A stretch of 64,000 bases of DNA from an uncultured Porphyromonadaceae bacterium (GCA_947253625.1 CAMYAB010000002.1:115380-179379); one strand, 5' to 3'; positions 44,916-54,866 are shown, counted from the first letter of the stretch. The notes: generated from the sequence alone by a model not told the origin. Numbers and translations are program-made.

Positions 44916-45680
44916 TTAGTTGTAGCTGAAGGCGCGCTCGGTGATGGTGTATTGGTACTCTTTGCCCCTTTTCTTTTGGGTGGTGATTCGGCGGTTCCAG
45001 TTGCCTTTTTGGTCGTAGTTGTAGAGGTAGGCTCTGATCGCCAGTGTGTCTGTGGCATTGGTCTCGATTTCTTGTGTTGGGTCTCCCATTTTGTTGATGG
45101 CGTAGACTTTTTTGGAGACGATGATGCCGTTGGTACTTTGTGTGATGGCTGTGACGTTCCCTCTGACGTCGCGTTCCCAGAGGGTTTCGTCAATGGCTTC
45201 TCGGGCGTCGGAGGGAGTGCTTGTGGCCTGAAGAGGTAGGGCCTTTTTGTTGATTTTTATTTGGATGGTCTTGGTGACTTGTCCGTTGTTGTCCCGGTAG
45301 ATTTGTTGCATGGTGCCGGCTTCAAGGTCACGGGTGGTGGTCACAGTGCCTTCGGATGTGGTCATCACGGTCTCTTTGGGGCTGTCTTTGTAGCTTCGGT
45401 GTGTTTCGGATAGGGTGTTTCCGTTGGCGTCCATCACTTTTTGGTGGGTGATCATGCCTTGGTTGTCAAAGGTGTAGTCGGAGGATTCGATGGGGTCTCC
45501 CAGGGTGAAGGCCAGGTCGCCGTTGCCTTTGGTCGCCGTGTAGTCTTTTTGGGACATCTGTACGACATTGCCGTGTAGGTTTAGGAGGAGTGTGTCTCGG
45601 GTCATGTGAGCGACATTTTTGTCGCATCCGGTGGTGAGGAAGAGTGTGGAGAGGGTGAGGAGGAGAGTTGTTTTTTTCAT
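44916..45680 (-). CDS. Lipoprotein with YD/RHS-like repeats
   Basis: The 254-residue protein has a lipoprotein signal (FLTTGC, Cys about 19). The mature part is made of short beta-hairpin units typical of YD/RHS-like sequences: HGNVVQMSQKDY, YTFDNQGMITHQKVMDANG, DVRGNVTAITQSTNG and YDQKGNWNRRITT. Such repeats form beta-rich surface scaffolds. No enzymatic motif is visible and function is unknown. It starts 4 bp after the glycogen synthase stop. Confidence 0.75.
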   Translation of the reverse strand: MKKTTLLLTLSTLFLTTGCDKNVAHMTRDTLLLNLHGNVVQMSQKDYTATKGNGDLAFTLGDPIESSDYTFDNQGMITHQKVMDANGNTLSETHRSYKDSPKETVMTTSEGTVTTTRDLEAGTMQQIYRDNNGQVTKTIQIKINKKALPLQATSTPSDAREAIDETLWERDVRGNVTAITQSTNGIIVSKKVYAINKMGDPTQEIETNATDTLAIRAYLYNYDQKGNWNRRITTQKKRGKEYQYTITERAFSYN

Positions 45681-45684
45681 GGTG

Positions 45685-47316
45685 TCAGTGGGCTTTGGGG
45701 TGGTTGTTTAGTGCGAGCTCAAAAGCTTGTCGGTAGTCTTGGAAGAAGTGTTTCCAGTCGGCTTGAGAGGCCAGTTTTTGGGCATTTTGGTGTGCTGTTT
45801 CTTTTAGGGAGTCAGGTGCCTGGCTGTAGTTTTGGATGGTTTGGGCGAGCTGATTGGCCACGTCATCGTAGTTGTCATCGCTTCGGTCGAGTACGAGTAC
45901 TCCACTGTTGAGTGTGTCGGTGTTGACAAGGCTCCTTGCCCATAGTCCGAACCCCGCCTTGTCGGTCGTGACGGTAGGTATCCCAAAGGCGATGCTCTCA
46001 AGTGGGGTGTAGCCCCAGGGCTCGTAGTATGAGGCAAATACGGTGAGGTCTATGGCAGGTAGTAGGTCGTAGTAGCGGATGTCCAAGATGCCGTCGTGTC
46101 CGTCGAGGTAGGCGGGGATGAAAAGAGGGTAGACGTGTTTGCCCCAGGTGTGTCTCAGCCGATCGAGCTGACGGATGAGGATGTTGCTATCTTGGTCGTT
46201 GAGCCAGTGGGTGCAGTAGGGCTGTTTGGCAGGAAGGGAGAGCTGTCGGTCACTATTCAGCCCGAGCCGGATCTCCGGTCGGGGTTCTTTCACCCAAGCC
46301 GGAACAGCGATGATCGGGAGTATGTCGGTGGTGGCTGAGGGGATGCGAGCAAGTGCATCAACAAAAAGGTCAAGCCCCTTGTTTCGGTACTCGAAGCGAC
46401 CGCTCGATAGGATGATGCTTGCATCATCGCTGATCTTGGCTCCGTAGAGGGTTCGTGCGATATTGAGCAACTTTTTTCGTCCCTCTGCGCGGAGGAGGCT
46501 CCGCTTGTTGTCGCTTGGGACAAAGTCCGGCTCAAAGCCGTTTTTGGTCACGACGTCCACCGGTCGCTCCAGTAGCTGGGCGCACTCTACGGCGGTGACC
46601 TCACTCACGGTGCAAAAGACAGTGGCCTCGTGTGCGGCCTTTTTTTCCACTGCATGCTTGGCGACTACCCCTAGCTCCCGGGCCATTTGGTCGCCATGGT
46701 AGCCGGTCATGTACTTGTAGAGCTCTTTGTTGTTGCCTGATATAGATCGGCCGACTGTCGTGGCATGGGTGATGAATATTGTGGGGAGGTCCGGGGCGTT
46801 TTTTTTGAGCCAAAGGAGCCCCATGCCTGTGGTCCACTCATTGAATATCGCCACCGGGCGCTCGCTCCCGTGTAGGGTGCTGTATGCTTTCATGACACGT
46901 GCGGATGCGGTGGCAAAAAGGCAGCTCTCGTCGTAGTCGCCGTATCCGCTCTCGCTGCTGAGACGGTAGTCCTCCCACATGTCGTAGTAGATGAGGTCTC
47001 GTTCGGCATAGAGGGGCTGAAAGTCTACCAATGCCACTCTCGGCTCTCCGGGGACAAGCCAAGTGCCGAGGTAGGTCGGTAGCCCGCAGAGTCGAGAGAG
47101 GACGCTGTCGGGCTCCTCGCTGTCGAGGCGGACATCCTCTTGCCTGAAGTGTCGCCGGAAAGGCCCGACGAATAGGACGGCATCTCTGCCATAGCTCTCC
47201 ACCATAGTGGCTGCACGAGTGCTGAGAACGGCATAGATGCCACCCACTTTGTTGCAAACCTCCCATGAGGTCTCCATGATCAGGGTGGGGGCTGTGCTTT
47301 GTCTGAGTGCTGTCAT
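45685..47316 (-). CDS. Glycogen synthase, GT3-like (animal/fungal type)
   Basis: The start MTALRQSTAP gives 543 residues; a frame to 47409 would begin inside the -7 box at 47407. The protein has the GT3-type N-terminus METSWEVCNKVGGIYAVLSTRA, HEATVFCTVSEVTAVE near 250, the glucosyl-donor site GRFEYRNKGLDLFVDAL near 338 and EPWGYTPLESIAFGIPTVTTD near 448. It elongates alpha-1,4-glucan. This group of glycogen synthases is standard in Bacteroidota. No branching enzyme or phosphorylase is nearby. Confidence 0.92.
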   Translation of the reverse strand: MTALRQSTAPTLIMETSWEVCNKVGGIYAVLSTRAATMVESYGRDAVLFVGPFRRHFRQEDVRLDSEEPDSVLSRLCGLPTYLGTWLVPGEPRVALVDFQPLYAERDLIYYDMWEDYRLSSESGYGDYDESCLFATASARVMKAYSTLHGSERPVAIFNEWTTGMGLLWLKKNAPDLPTIFITHATTVGRSISGNNKELYKYMTGYHGDQMARELGVVAKHAVEKKAAHEATVFCTVSEVTAVECAQLLERPVDVVTKNGFEPDFVPSDNKRSLLRAEGRKKLLNIARTLYGAKISDDASIILSSGRFEYRNKGLDLFVDALARIPSATTDILPIIAVPAWVKEPRPEIRLGLNSDRQLSLPAKQPYCTHWLNDQDSNILIRQLDRLRHTWGKHVYPLFIPAYLDGHDGILDIRYYDLLPAIDLTVFASYYEPWGYTPLESIAFGIPTVTTDKAGFGLWARSLVNTDTLNSGVLVLDRSDDNYDDVANQLAQTIQNYSQAPDSLKETAHQNAQKLASQADWKHFFQDYRQAFELALNNHPKAH

Positions 47317-47406
47317 CTTTTTGTCTTTGTACTGAAGGATCTTTTTGCTCTGTCGGTGGACACCAGCGTAGGGAAAGAGATTGCTTGTATTTGTTGCGAA
47401 CAGAGA

Positions 47407-47414
47407 CAAAAGTA
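47407..47414 (-). promoter_or_regulatory. Putative -7 box for glycogen synthase
   Basis: On the minus strand the bases read TACTTTTG (TAnnTTTG). Transcription would start near 47400, which favours the internal start at 47316. Confidence 0.45.
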
Positions 47415-47491
47415 CTGATTTTTTGATGATTTCTCATCTCGGCTCATCGCTCAATTGTGAGTTTAGTTGAGTAGTCACTTTGTTTTTTTTG

Positions 47492-47499
47492 TACCTTTG
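47492..47499 (+). promoter_or_regulatory. Putative -7 box for the DUF2723 gene
   Basis: TACCTTTG matches TAnnTTTG, 38 bp before the ATG at 47538, in the divergent gap with glycogen synthase. Confidence 0.5.
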
Positions 47500-47537
47500 T
47501 GCAGTTTAATTAGCGTCAAATCAGTAATCAACAAAAT

Positions 47538-50500
47538 ATGCTACAACGCCAATACAAGCAGTGGGAGCGTCTGCTTAGCTACTTGGTCTTTATCGCTAGC
47601 ACTGTGGTCTATCTCCTTACGATGGAGAAAAGTGCCAGTGTGTGGGACAACCCCGAGTTTATCACGACATTTAGCAAGCTGGAGGTGGGGCACCCGCCCG
47701 GAGCACCATTCTATATGCTGGTGTACAACCTCTTTTCTCACTTCTTTCCAGCGGGGAGTCCTTGGATTGCGATTTCGGCGAATAGCTTGAGTGCCCTCCT
47801 TGCGGGGCTGACCATCCTGATCCTCTTCCGGACCATTAGCCACTTGATCCGTCGTAGCTATGGCCTTAGGTCCTCCCTGATGCTTGATTCGGCATTACCT
47901 ATGGAGCAGGCAATCCTAGGTCTCGGGGGTGCCTTGGTGGGGTCTTTGCTCTTTGCATTCACGGATAGCTTTTGGTACAGTGCTGTGGAGGCTGAGGTAT
48001 ATTCCTTCTCCTCTTTCTTTACCGCTTTGGTCTTTTACCTCATGCTGAAGTGGGAGGAGAGTGCGGACGATGCTCAGGCGGACAGGTGGCTGATACTTAT
48101 CGCCTATCTCATGGGGTTGAGTGTCGGAGTGCACTTGCTTAACCTCCTCACTATCCCGGCGATGGCGTTGATCTACTACTTCAAAAAGTCCGAAAAGACC
48201 ACTTGGAAGGGCGGAGTCGTGGCGATCTTGACTTCGTTTGCCCTGATTGTGATTATAATGTTTGGGATCATACAGGGGGTTCCGCAAGTGGCCGGTTACT
48301 TTGACCTGTTTTTTGTGAATACCCTTGGGCTGCCGTTCAATAGTGGTTTAGCCTTTTATATCATCTTACTCTTTGTTACGCTGATTGCAACGTTTGCCGG
48401 CATAATGTCCGGTCGGAGTACCATCTTGGTTCGTGTAGGCTTTTTGTGCAGCGTAATATTGATGGGTATCCCATTCATGGGGAATGGCTGGGTGGTACCA
48501 CTTGTGCTGATTGCAGCCTTGGGTTGGTACCTCTTTAGTCGCAAGAGCCTGCCCTTGCATACATTGGGGCAAAGTACGCTGGCGATGTTTGTGTTCTTTA
48601 TCGGATTGAGTACCTACGGTGTGATTTTGATTCGTGCCAACTCGGATATCCCGATGAACCAAAACACACCATCGGACGTCTTTTCGCTCCGGTATTATTT
48701 GGCACGCGATCAGTACGGTAGCACACCGCTTATCTACGGTCAGACCTATGCCTCATTGCCCAAATATGATGCTCAGGGGAATGCAGTAACGACCAAGACA
48801 ACAACCTATCGTCGTGCGCCAAAGTACGATCCATCCGACAAGGATAGGTACATGGCGGTTGAGTCCGAGAAGCTGGAGTATCGTGACGATATGAAGATGT
48901 TCTTTCCGCGTGTCTACAGCAATATGCTCCCTCACTTCAAGCAAGGCTATGAAATCTGGGGTAATATTACGGGCGAGCCGATGAATATCGTCCAGCGTGG
49001 TGAGCACCGGACAGTAGTGGTACCAACTTTCTTTGAAAACCTCCGGTATTTCTTTTCGTATCAGCTCAACTACATGTACTGGCGCTACTTCATGTGGAAC
49101 TTTAGCGGTAGGCAAAATGACCTCCAAGGACAAGGCGAAATCACGAAAGGAAATTGGCTTACCGGGATACCATTTATAGACGGACTGTTTTTGGGGCCTC
49201 AGAAAGACTTGCCCACATTTGTCAAGGACAACCCAGCATACAATCGCTACTTCATGCTACCCCTAATATTGGGAATACTGGGGTTGTTGATGCAGCTGTA
49301 TGGTCGACGGCGAAGTCAGGAAAACTTCTGGATCGTCATGGCTCTCTTCTTTATGACCGGGATAGCCATTGTGCTGTATGTGAATCAAACCCCTGCTCAA
49401 GTCCGGGAGCGTGACTACTCGTATTTGGGATCATTTTATGCTTTCGCGATATGGATTGGATTTGGCGTGCCTGCTCTTTACAACCTCTTTGCGAAAAGGA
49501 AAGGTACCGGAGTCCCCAAGCTGGCGGCACTCATCACGATCCTTTGCCTAGGTGTCCCGGCTCTGGTACTCGCCGAAAACTATGATGACCACAACCGAAG
49601 TGGTCGCAGCTTGGCGAGTGACTTTGGACGCAACTACTTGGAGAGCTGTGAGGAGAATGGTATCATTTTTTGCAATGGTGATAATGACACCTTCCCTCTA
49701 TGGTATGCCCAAGAGGTGGAGGGGGTACGCCGTGACTTAAAGGTCTGCAACACCTCCTACTTGCAAGCGGACTGGTACATTGAGCAGATGAAAAGGTGGC
49801 ACTATGACTCTGCACCACTGCCTATCACCTGGGGACTGAAGGAGTACGGAGGTGACCGTCGAGGAGTGGCCTATATCATACCGTCCGGGAGCGAGTCTAT
49901 CCAGGTACGTACAGCTCTGGACTTTATCGCCAGCGATGACCCCAGGCTCAAGCGAGTGCCCGGTATATCGCAGGAGGTTGATTACCTTCCGACCAACAAG
50001 CTAACCCTGGCCTACAATCCAGAGAAGCTCATACAAAGCGGAGCCATCTACCCCTCCGATACAGCGTACATCACCGAGCCTGTGATGCGCTTTGACCTCA
50101 GCAAAAAAAGCTATCTGGGTAAGCAGGAGATGATCATCTTGGATCTGATGGATAGTAACCGCTTTGAGCGTCCTATATACTACTGCATCACTGTGGGCGA
50201 AGGTGAGCATGTGGGGATGACACCCTATATGCGCCAGACCGGTATGGCCTTTCAGGTTATGCCTTTTGTGACAGAGGGTACACCGGCCAGGATAGATACT
50301 GAGAGAATGTATCAAAATGTTACTAAAACGTTTCGTTGGGGTGGCGCCGACCTTCCCGGGGTATATATGGATGAAAACAATCGCCGTATGTGCGAGACCT
50401 ACCGCTCTCAGGTATTTGGAAAGCTCGCCCTTGCACTGATAGAAAAGGGTGATTCGGTCCGTGCAAAAGAAGTGCTAGACTTGTCTCAGCGTGCTATTCG

Positions 50501-50816
50501 GGCAGATGTTATTCCGCACGGTGCATCCTCCCTCAGTATCATCACAGCATATACTGCACTAGGGGCTATTGATGTGGCGGAGGCCATCTCAGCAGAGATT
50601 CTCGATAATGCTTTGCAGGATCTGGACTGGTACTACAGGCTCAGGGCCAACTATTTTGCACTCAACCTACGTGAAGTAGAGATGGAGGTGATCATTGCCT
50701 CCGAATTGCTTCGGATCAATGAGACTGCAGGAGGTAAACTCAAGGCTAAGTACGGAGAAAAAGTAAAGTACTACCAAGAGAGCTATCTGCAAATAGCCAA
50801 GCAACTACAAAAGTAG
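47538..50816 (+). CDS. DUF2723 membrane glycosyltransferase (protein O-mannosyltransferase-like)
   Basis: The 1092-residue protein has about a dozen hydrophobic helices in the first 600 residues and a soluble C-terminal part. The first loop carries SVWDNPEFITTFSKLEVGHPPGAP-type sequence near 36-58, with the Asp and the HPPGAP motif typical of GT-C enzymes and DUF2723. NGDNDTFPLWYAQE near 712 is another conserved block. Such enzymes transfer sugars from polyprenyl carriers at the outer face of the inner membrane and are linked to O-glycosylation in Bacteroidota; the donor is not known. A deacetylase gene follows after 7 bp. Confidence 0.9.
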   Translation: MLQRQYKQWERLLSYLVFIASTVVYLLTMEKSASVWDNPEFITTFSKLEVGHPPGAPFYMLVYNLFSHFFPAGSPWIAISANSLSALLAGLTILILFRTISHLIRRSYGLRSSLMLDSALPMEQAILGLGGALVGSLLFAFTDSFWYSAVEAEVYSFSSFFTALVFYLMLKWEESADDAQADRWLILIAYLMGLSVGVHLLNLLTIPAMALIYYFKKSEKTTWKGGVVAILTSFALIVIIMFGIIQGVPQVAGYFDLFFVNTLGLPFNSGLAFYIILLFVTLIATFAGIMSGRSTILVRVGFLCSVILMGIPFMGNGWVVPLVLIAALGWYLFSRKSLPLHTLGQSTLAMFVFFIGLSTYGVILIRANSDIPMNQNTPSDVFSLRYYLARDQYGSTPLIYGQTYASLPKYDAQGNAVTTKTTTYRRAPKYDPSDKDRYMAVESEKLEYRDDMKMFFPRVYSNMLPHFKQGYEIWGNITGEPMNIVQRGEHRTVVVPTFFENLRYFFSYQLNYMYWRYFMWNFSGRQNDLQGQGEITKGNWLTGIPFIDGLFLGPQKDLPTFVKDNPAYNRYFMLPLILGILGLLMQLYGRRRSQENFWIVMALFFMTGIAIVLYVNQTPAQVRERDYSYLGSFYAFAIWIGFGVPALYNLFAKRKGTGVPKLAALITILCLGVPALVLAENYDDHNRSGRSLASDFGRNYLESCEENGIIFCNGDNDTFPLWYAQEVEGVRRDLKVCNTSYLQADWYIEQMKRWHYDSAPLPITWGLKEYGGDRRGVAYIIPSGSESIQVRTALDFIASDDPRLKRVPGISQEVDYLPTNKLTLAYNPEKLIQSGAIYPSDTAYITEPVMRFDLSKKSYLGKQEMIILDLMDSNRFERPIYYCITVGEGEHVGMTPYMRQTGMAFQVMPFVTEGTPARIDTERMYQNVTKTFRWGGADLPGVYMDENNRRMCETYRSQVFGKLALALIEKGDSVRAKEVLDLSQRAIRADVIPHGASSLSIITAYTALGAIDVAEAISAEILDNALQDLDWYYRLRANYFALNLREVEMEVIIASELLRINETAGGKLKAKYGEKVKYYQESYLQIAKQLQK

Positions 50817-50823
50817 ACGACAT

Positions 50824-51483
50824 ATGCTCATAGAGCAGCCCCCCGCACTATACCGCTTGTTATTTAGACGAGCAACATGGCGCATGCCCACGCTGGAGCT
50901 TACCGGTCGCAAGACTGTTTACCTCACTTTTGATGATGGTCCTATACCTATTGTTACTCCTTGGGTATTGGAGCAGCTTCGTACCAGAGGTATTCGGGCC
51001 ACTTTTTTCATGGTGGGGGATAATGTCTATAAGTATCCACACGTCTATCAGCAAGTGATTGATGCCGGTCATGAGGTGGGAAATCACACGCATCATCACC
51101 TCCATGGGCTCCTATTTCGTACCAAAAACTACGTGGAGGATGCTCTGGAGGCGCACGACCTGATACAATCTTCGCTCTTTAGACCCCCAAATGGTCACAT
51201 GCGCCTTCGTCAGAGCCTCTCCATCGCCAAGTATTTTGATACCATCATGTGGGATGTCGTGACGAGGGACTATAGTAATCTAGTCACACCACAGCAGGTG
51301 TTGCATAATGTCAAGCAATACACACGTGATGGGTCGATCATTGTTTTTCACGACTCCATAAAGGCATGGGAAAAACTCACCTATGCACTCCCTCGAGCAC
51401 TTGATTGGCTAATAGGTGAAGGCTACGTCTTTCAGACTATATCGGAAGGGCTAAGGATCAAGGAGAGGGCAAATCGACGCTAA
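50824..51483 (+). CDS. Polysaccharide deacetylase (NodB-type) family protein
   Basis: The 219-residue protein has the NodB homology motifs: LTFDDGP near 36 (catalytic Asp and metal Asp), GNHTHHHLHG near 87 (metal His) and FRPPNGHMR near 120, then WDVVTRDY and IVFHDS. It should remove acetyl groups from N-acetylated glycans, or cleave a related bond. There is no clear signal peptide, so location is uncertain. It is probably co-transcribed with the DUF2723 gene and ends at the terminator at 51529. Confidence 0.9.
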   Translation: MLIEQPPALYRLLFRRATWRMPTLELTGRKTVYLTFDDGPIPIVTPWVLEQLRTRGIRATFFMVGDNVYKYPHVYQQVIDAGHEVGNHTHHHLHGLLFRTKNYVEDALEAHDLIQSSLFRPPNGHMRLRQSLSIAKYFDTIMWDVVTRDYSNLVTPQQVLHNVKQYTRDGSIIVFHDSIKAWEKLTYALPRALDWLIGEGYVFQTISEGLRIKERANRR

Positions 51484-51528
51484 CAGTGTGTCTATGCGTG
51501 TCTTGGTGATCGCACTCAGATGACTCAG

Positions 51529-51560
51529 AAGGGGATTGTTATGAAACGATCCCCTTTTTT
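51529..51560 (+). terminator. Terminator after the polysaccharide deacetylase gene
   Basis: A 12-bp stem (AAGGGGATTGTT with AACGATCCCCTT, one G-T pair) and loop ATGA are followed by a T run. It lies in the convergent gap before the AspT-type transporter. Confidence 0.9.
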
Positions 51561-51627
51561 ATGTTTCATAGGCCCTCCGATGATACTGCAATGGCGAACT
51601 GCCGTGGAGGCTCCCCCCAGAATTTGC

Positions 51628-53310
51628 CTAAGAGAGGAGAAGAACGACAAGCAATTGGGCAATGATGACCCTCAGAAACATCCCCATCGGATAGACACTC
51701 GCATAGCTAATGGTAGGAGTGTCGTCCTCCAGTCGCCCGGCCATGTAGTCCAGCGCAATGGGATTGGCCATGGCACCACAGATCCATCCGGCAATTGTAC
51801 TAAACGTCTGCTTGGTCATAAGGAGTGCCAGCAGCCCGACTAAAAATGTCGGGACGATCGTGAGTACAGCACCCATCCCCAGCCACGATAGTCCGGGACC
51901 CTTTGTGAGCATACCAAAGAACTCCCCACCACTCGCCAAGCCAAGCCCGCCGAGGTACAGTGTGATACCGAGTGTTCGCAACATGAGGTTGGCGGAGTGT
52001 GTAATATAGGTATTGAGCCGAAATCGGACACCATATGCACCGATAATGATACCCATGATGATGGGACCACCCGCTATACCTAGCTTGATAGGAGAGTCCA
52101 TCAGAGGCAAGTGTATAGGGATTGCCCCAAGGATCAGTCCCATCCCCATGCCTAAAAATATACTGACCAGATAGGGGGTGTCGAGTGGCTTTAGCTGATC
52201 GCCAAGTTCTTTGGCCAAGCGGTCGACTTTGTCTTCTGGCCCGACGGCTGTAATACGGTCTCCAAGCTGTAGAATGAGGTTGGGAGTAGGCACAAGATCC
52301 ATTTCCGAACGATTGACACGCGTGATATTGACTCCGTATCGATTGCGCAACTTTAGTTCGCGCAGGGAGTGCCCGTTCACTTCAGGTTTGGAGACAATGA
52401 TCCGCTTGCTCACAAGGGTGTCACTGCTCTCTATGCTATGCCAGTCCGTGCGCTTTTCTTCCTCCCCTACAAGTTGACCAAATACATGCTCCAGCGCCTC
52501 CGCAGAGTCGACCTTGCAGACGACCAAAAGATGATCCCCCAGCTCATAAGTGGTATCGGGGGTTGGTGTGATCAGTTCTGATCCACGATAGATACGGGAG
52601 ATGACATAGTCGTGCTTGAATGTCCGATGCACCTCCTCCAGAGTATGTCCCACGATTCCTTCGTTTGCAAGGTAGTACTCTGCCACAAAGTGTTCGTTGG
52701 GGTCCTTTGTGGCCTTTTCCTTCGCCCGTTTCGGAAAAAGATAGCGCAGTGCCTCTAGGACGACAAATACACCGACAGTGCCGATAGGATAGGTTATGGC
52801 GGTGGCAAGAGCCATGTTGTTCATGGCCACGTTGGTTGACTCACTGCCTCCTTGTGTACTTAGGAGTGCTTGCTGTGCGGCACCAAGTGCAGGCGTGTTG
52901 GTTACGGCTCCGGATAAGATCCCCATGACATTGCCAACCGTATCGTAGCCAACAAGGATCAGCAGGATTGCGGCTAGGGTGCCGGCAAGGATGAGAGCTA
53001 GGCTCCATAGGTTCAGACTCAGACCGGCGGTCTTGAATGTCGCCACGAAACCGGGCCCAACTTGCACACCAAGTGCGTAGATAAAAAGCACAAGACCGAA
53101 GTTTTGTGCGAAGATAAGCATAGGCTCATTGACTCGTACCCCAAAGTGAGCCATCATGATGCCCAGGAAAAACACACAAACACCCCCAAGCGAAATGGGT
53201 CCCATGCGGAGTTTGCCAAGCCACAAGCCTATGCCGCAAGTAAAACACAGCACAATGATCGTTTGCACAAGTGACTCTTCGACCAAAAAAGCTTTAGTAA
53301 TCTCCCACAT
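51628..53310 (-). CDS. AspT/YidE-type putative transporter with TrkA-C domains
   Basis: The 560-residue protein has two hydrophobic AspT/YidE-YbjL duplication regions (about 1-185 and 385-560) around two TrkA-C-like regulatory domains: EVHRTFKHDYVISRIYRG near 218 and LRELKLRNRYGVNITRVNRS near 302. Similar membrane proteins exchange amino acids or other anions; the substrate here is not known. A leader hairpin (53359-53377) and a -7 box (53399) precede it. Confidence 0.9.
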   Translation of the reverse strand: MWEITKAFLVEESLVQTIIVLCFTCGIGLWLGKLRMGPISLGGVCVFFLGIMMAHFGVRVNEPMLIFAQNFGLVLFIYALGVQVGPGFVATFKTAGLSLNLWSLALILAGTLAAILLILVGYDTVGNVMGILSGAVTNTPALGAAQQALLSTQGGSESTNVAMNNMALATAITYPIGTVGVFVVLEALRYLFPKRAKEKATKDPNEHFVAEYYLANEGIVGHTLEEVHRTFKHDYVISRIYRGSELITPTPDTTYELGDHLLVVCKVDSAEALEHVFGQLVGEEEKRTDWHSIESSDTLVSKRIIVSKPEVNGHSLRELKLRNRYGVNITRVNRSEMDLVPTPNLILQLGDRITAVGPEDKVDRLAKELGDQLKPLDTPYLVSIFLGMGMGLILGAIPIHLPLMDSPIKLGIAGGPIIMGIIIGAYGVRFRLNTYITHSANLMLRTLGITLYLGGLGLASGGEFFGMLTKGPGLSWLGMGAVLTIVPTFLVGLLALLMTKQTFSTIAGWICGAMANPIALDYMAGRLEDDTPTISYASVYPMGMFLRVIIAQLLVVLLLS

Positions 53311-53358
53311 TTGCCAATATCATTATTTGTTGTGTCAAGGGAACCCTTTTTATCTCTA

Positions 53359-53377
53359 CTCATACTTTCCGTATGAG
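53359..53377 (-). promoter_or_regulatory. Leader hairpin of the AspT-type transporter gene
   Basis: CTCATAC and GTATGAG form a perfect 7-bp stem with a 5-nt loop, in the predicted 80-nt leader of the transporter mRNA. Confidence 0.45.
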
Positions 53378-53398
53378 ATTATCTACTGTTACAGGTTG

Positions 53399-53406
53399 CA
53401 AAGGTA
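53399..53406 (-). promoter_or_regulatory. Putative -7 box of the AspT-type transporter gene
   Basis: On the minus strand the bases read TACCTTTG (TAnnTTTG). No clear -33 box. Confidence 0.45.
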
Positions 53407-53441
53407 CCAAAAAGAGAGATGTCCTTTCTTTATGAGCAATT

Positions 53442-53529
53442 CTTCTATCCGTGAAACCGATCACTTCTATCCGGGAAAAGTTTTGCTTCTATCCGTGAAA
53501 CCGATCGCTTCTATCCGTCTAAAATTTAG
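53442..53529. repeat. Tandem 22-bp repeat array, family A (4 units)
   Basis: Units start at 53442, 53464, 53486 and 53508, exactly 22 bp apart, opening CTTCTATCCG and carrying GTGAAACCGATC in two of them. It occupies the 320-bp divergent gap between the transporter and sufS, whose remaining bases are the promoters at 53399 and 53573. The orientation equals that of the 8997 array. Confidence 0.92.
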
Positions 53530-53572
53530 AGATCTATAATGCTTTTGTTTTCAGCGGTTTGGATTTTTGTTT

Positions 53573-53601
53573 TTTGCACTCCTCGGAATGTGGTAAATTT
53601 G
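53573..53601 (+). promoter_or_regulatory. Putative promoter of sufS
   Basis: TTTG (53573-53576), a 17-bp spacer and TAAATTTG (53594-53601), 29 bp before the ATG at 53631. Confidence 0.6.
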
Positions 53602-53630
53602 AGTAGATCAATAAGAAAAATGAGGAATAG

Positions 53631-54866
53631 ATGATAGAAGATAAAAAAGGCATTGATGCGATCCGACGACGTTTTCCGGGGTTGGATCAGCAGCTCTACG
53701 ACGACAAGCGAAGACTGGTGTACCTAGACAATGCCGCCACTACGCAACGACCGGAAGAGGTAATCCGGGCATATGAAAAACACAGCCTGTACTGCAACGC
53801 CAATATCCACAGAGGCGACCACTATCTTAGTCGCAAGGCAACGGAGGCGCATGAGGAGGCTAGGGCGTATGTAGCGGACTTCGTGCACGCTGAGGAGGCA
53901 GCTGAGGTGCTTTTTACGCGTGGAACGACTGAGGGGATCAACCTCGTGGCAAGTACCTTTTGCTCTACTCTCATGAATCCGGGGGATGAAGTCATCGTCT
54001 CCGAAATGGAACATCACTCAAATATCGTACCGTGGCAGATGGCTGCCGATCGGTATGGGATCAAAGTAGTCCCGGCTCGTATACATGATGATGGAACCCT
54101 GGATCTAGATCATCTCTATGGGTGCATGGGCGAACGAACTCGTTTAGTTTCGCTCTGTTTTTCCTCCAATGTGCTAGGGACCGTGAATCCCATACAGCAG
54201 ATCACCGAGCACGCTCACGAGATGGGGATCCCAGTACTTGTGGATGCTGCTCAAGCTGTGGCACATCGACCAATCAATGTCCAAGAACTGGGCTGCGACT
54301 TCTTGGCCTTTAGTGCTCACAAAGTATATGGCCCTACGGGGATAGGTGTGCTATATGGTCGACGTAAGTGGTTGGAGCAACTGCCTCCGTACCAAGGTGG
54401 CGGAGAGATGATTCAGCGGGTTAGTTTTGGGGGAACCACGTACGGCGAGATACCGTATAAGTACGAGGCAGGTACGCCGGACTTTATCGGAAGTGTCGCT
54501 CTGAAAAGGGCTTTGGAATTTGTCCAAGAAGTGGGCTATGATACGATTCGCCGGCATGAGGACGACCTACTGAACTATGCGACCAACAAACTCTTGTCAA
54601 TAAGTGGTCTGCGAATATATGGTACCGCTCCGGACAAAGAGCCGGTCCTCTCCTTTTTGGTGGACGGAGTGCATCCATATGATCTCGGAAAATTGTTGGA
54701 TCGTATGGGGATAGCTGTCCGAACCGGTCACCACTGTGCGCAACCGCTGATGGAGCACTATGGTATCGAGGGAACCTTGCGGGTGAGTTTCGCTGTCTAC
54801 AATACAAGGGAGGAGGTCGATGTGTTGGAGCGTGCGTTGACCCGATTGATCCCGATGTTGCGTTAG
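53631..54866 (+). CDS. sufS: Cysteine desulfurase, SufS type
   Basis: The 411-residue class V aminotransferase-fold enzyme has LDNAATTQRP near 30, VSEMEHHSNIVPWQ near 122, DAAQAVAHRP near 205, the PLP Lys in SAHKVYGPTG near 228 and the persulfide Cys in VRTGHHCAQPLM near 363. It releases sulfur from cysteine and passes it to SufE. sufBCD are not next to it. The 89-bp gap to the next gene has a weak CATGT/ACATG hairpin with a T run at 54935-54955. Confidence 0.95.
   Translation: MIEDKKGIDAIRRRFPGLDQQLYDDKRRLVYLDNAATTQRPEEVIRAYEKHSLYCNANIHRGDHYLSRKATEAHEEARAYVADFVHAEEAAEVLFTRGTTEGINLVASTFCSTLMNPGDEVIVSEMEHHSNIVPWQMAADRYGIKVVPARIHDDGTLDLDHLYGCMGERTRLVSLCFSSNVLGTVNPIQQITEHAHEMGIPVLVDAAQAVAHRPINVQELGCDFLAFSAHKVYGPTGIGVLYGRRKWLEQLPPYQGGGEMIQRVSFGGTTYGEIPYKYEAGTPDFIGSVALKRALEFVQEVGYDTIRRHEDDLLNYATNKLLSISGLRIYGTAPDKEPVLSFLVDGVHPYDLGKLLDRMGIAVRTGHHCAQPLMEHYGIEGTLRVSFAVYNTREEVDVLERALTRLIPMLR

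Noticed and set aside
44523..45239. A 238-codon plus-strand frame across the repeat gap and the YD-like lipoprotein
   Set aside because: Most of it is antisense to a lipoprotein gene with a clear signal peptide, and the rest covers repeats. Its composition looks like a shadow frame.
47317..47409. Longer glycogen synthase start at 47409
   Set aside because: It lies in the -7 box, and the conserved N-terminus is reached from 47316.
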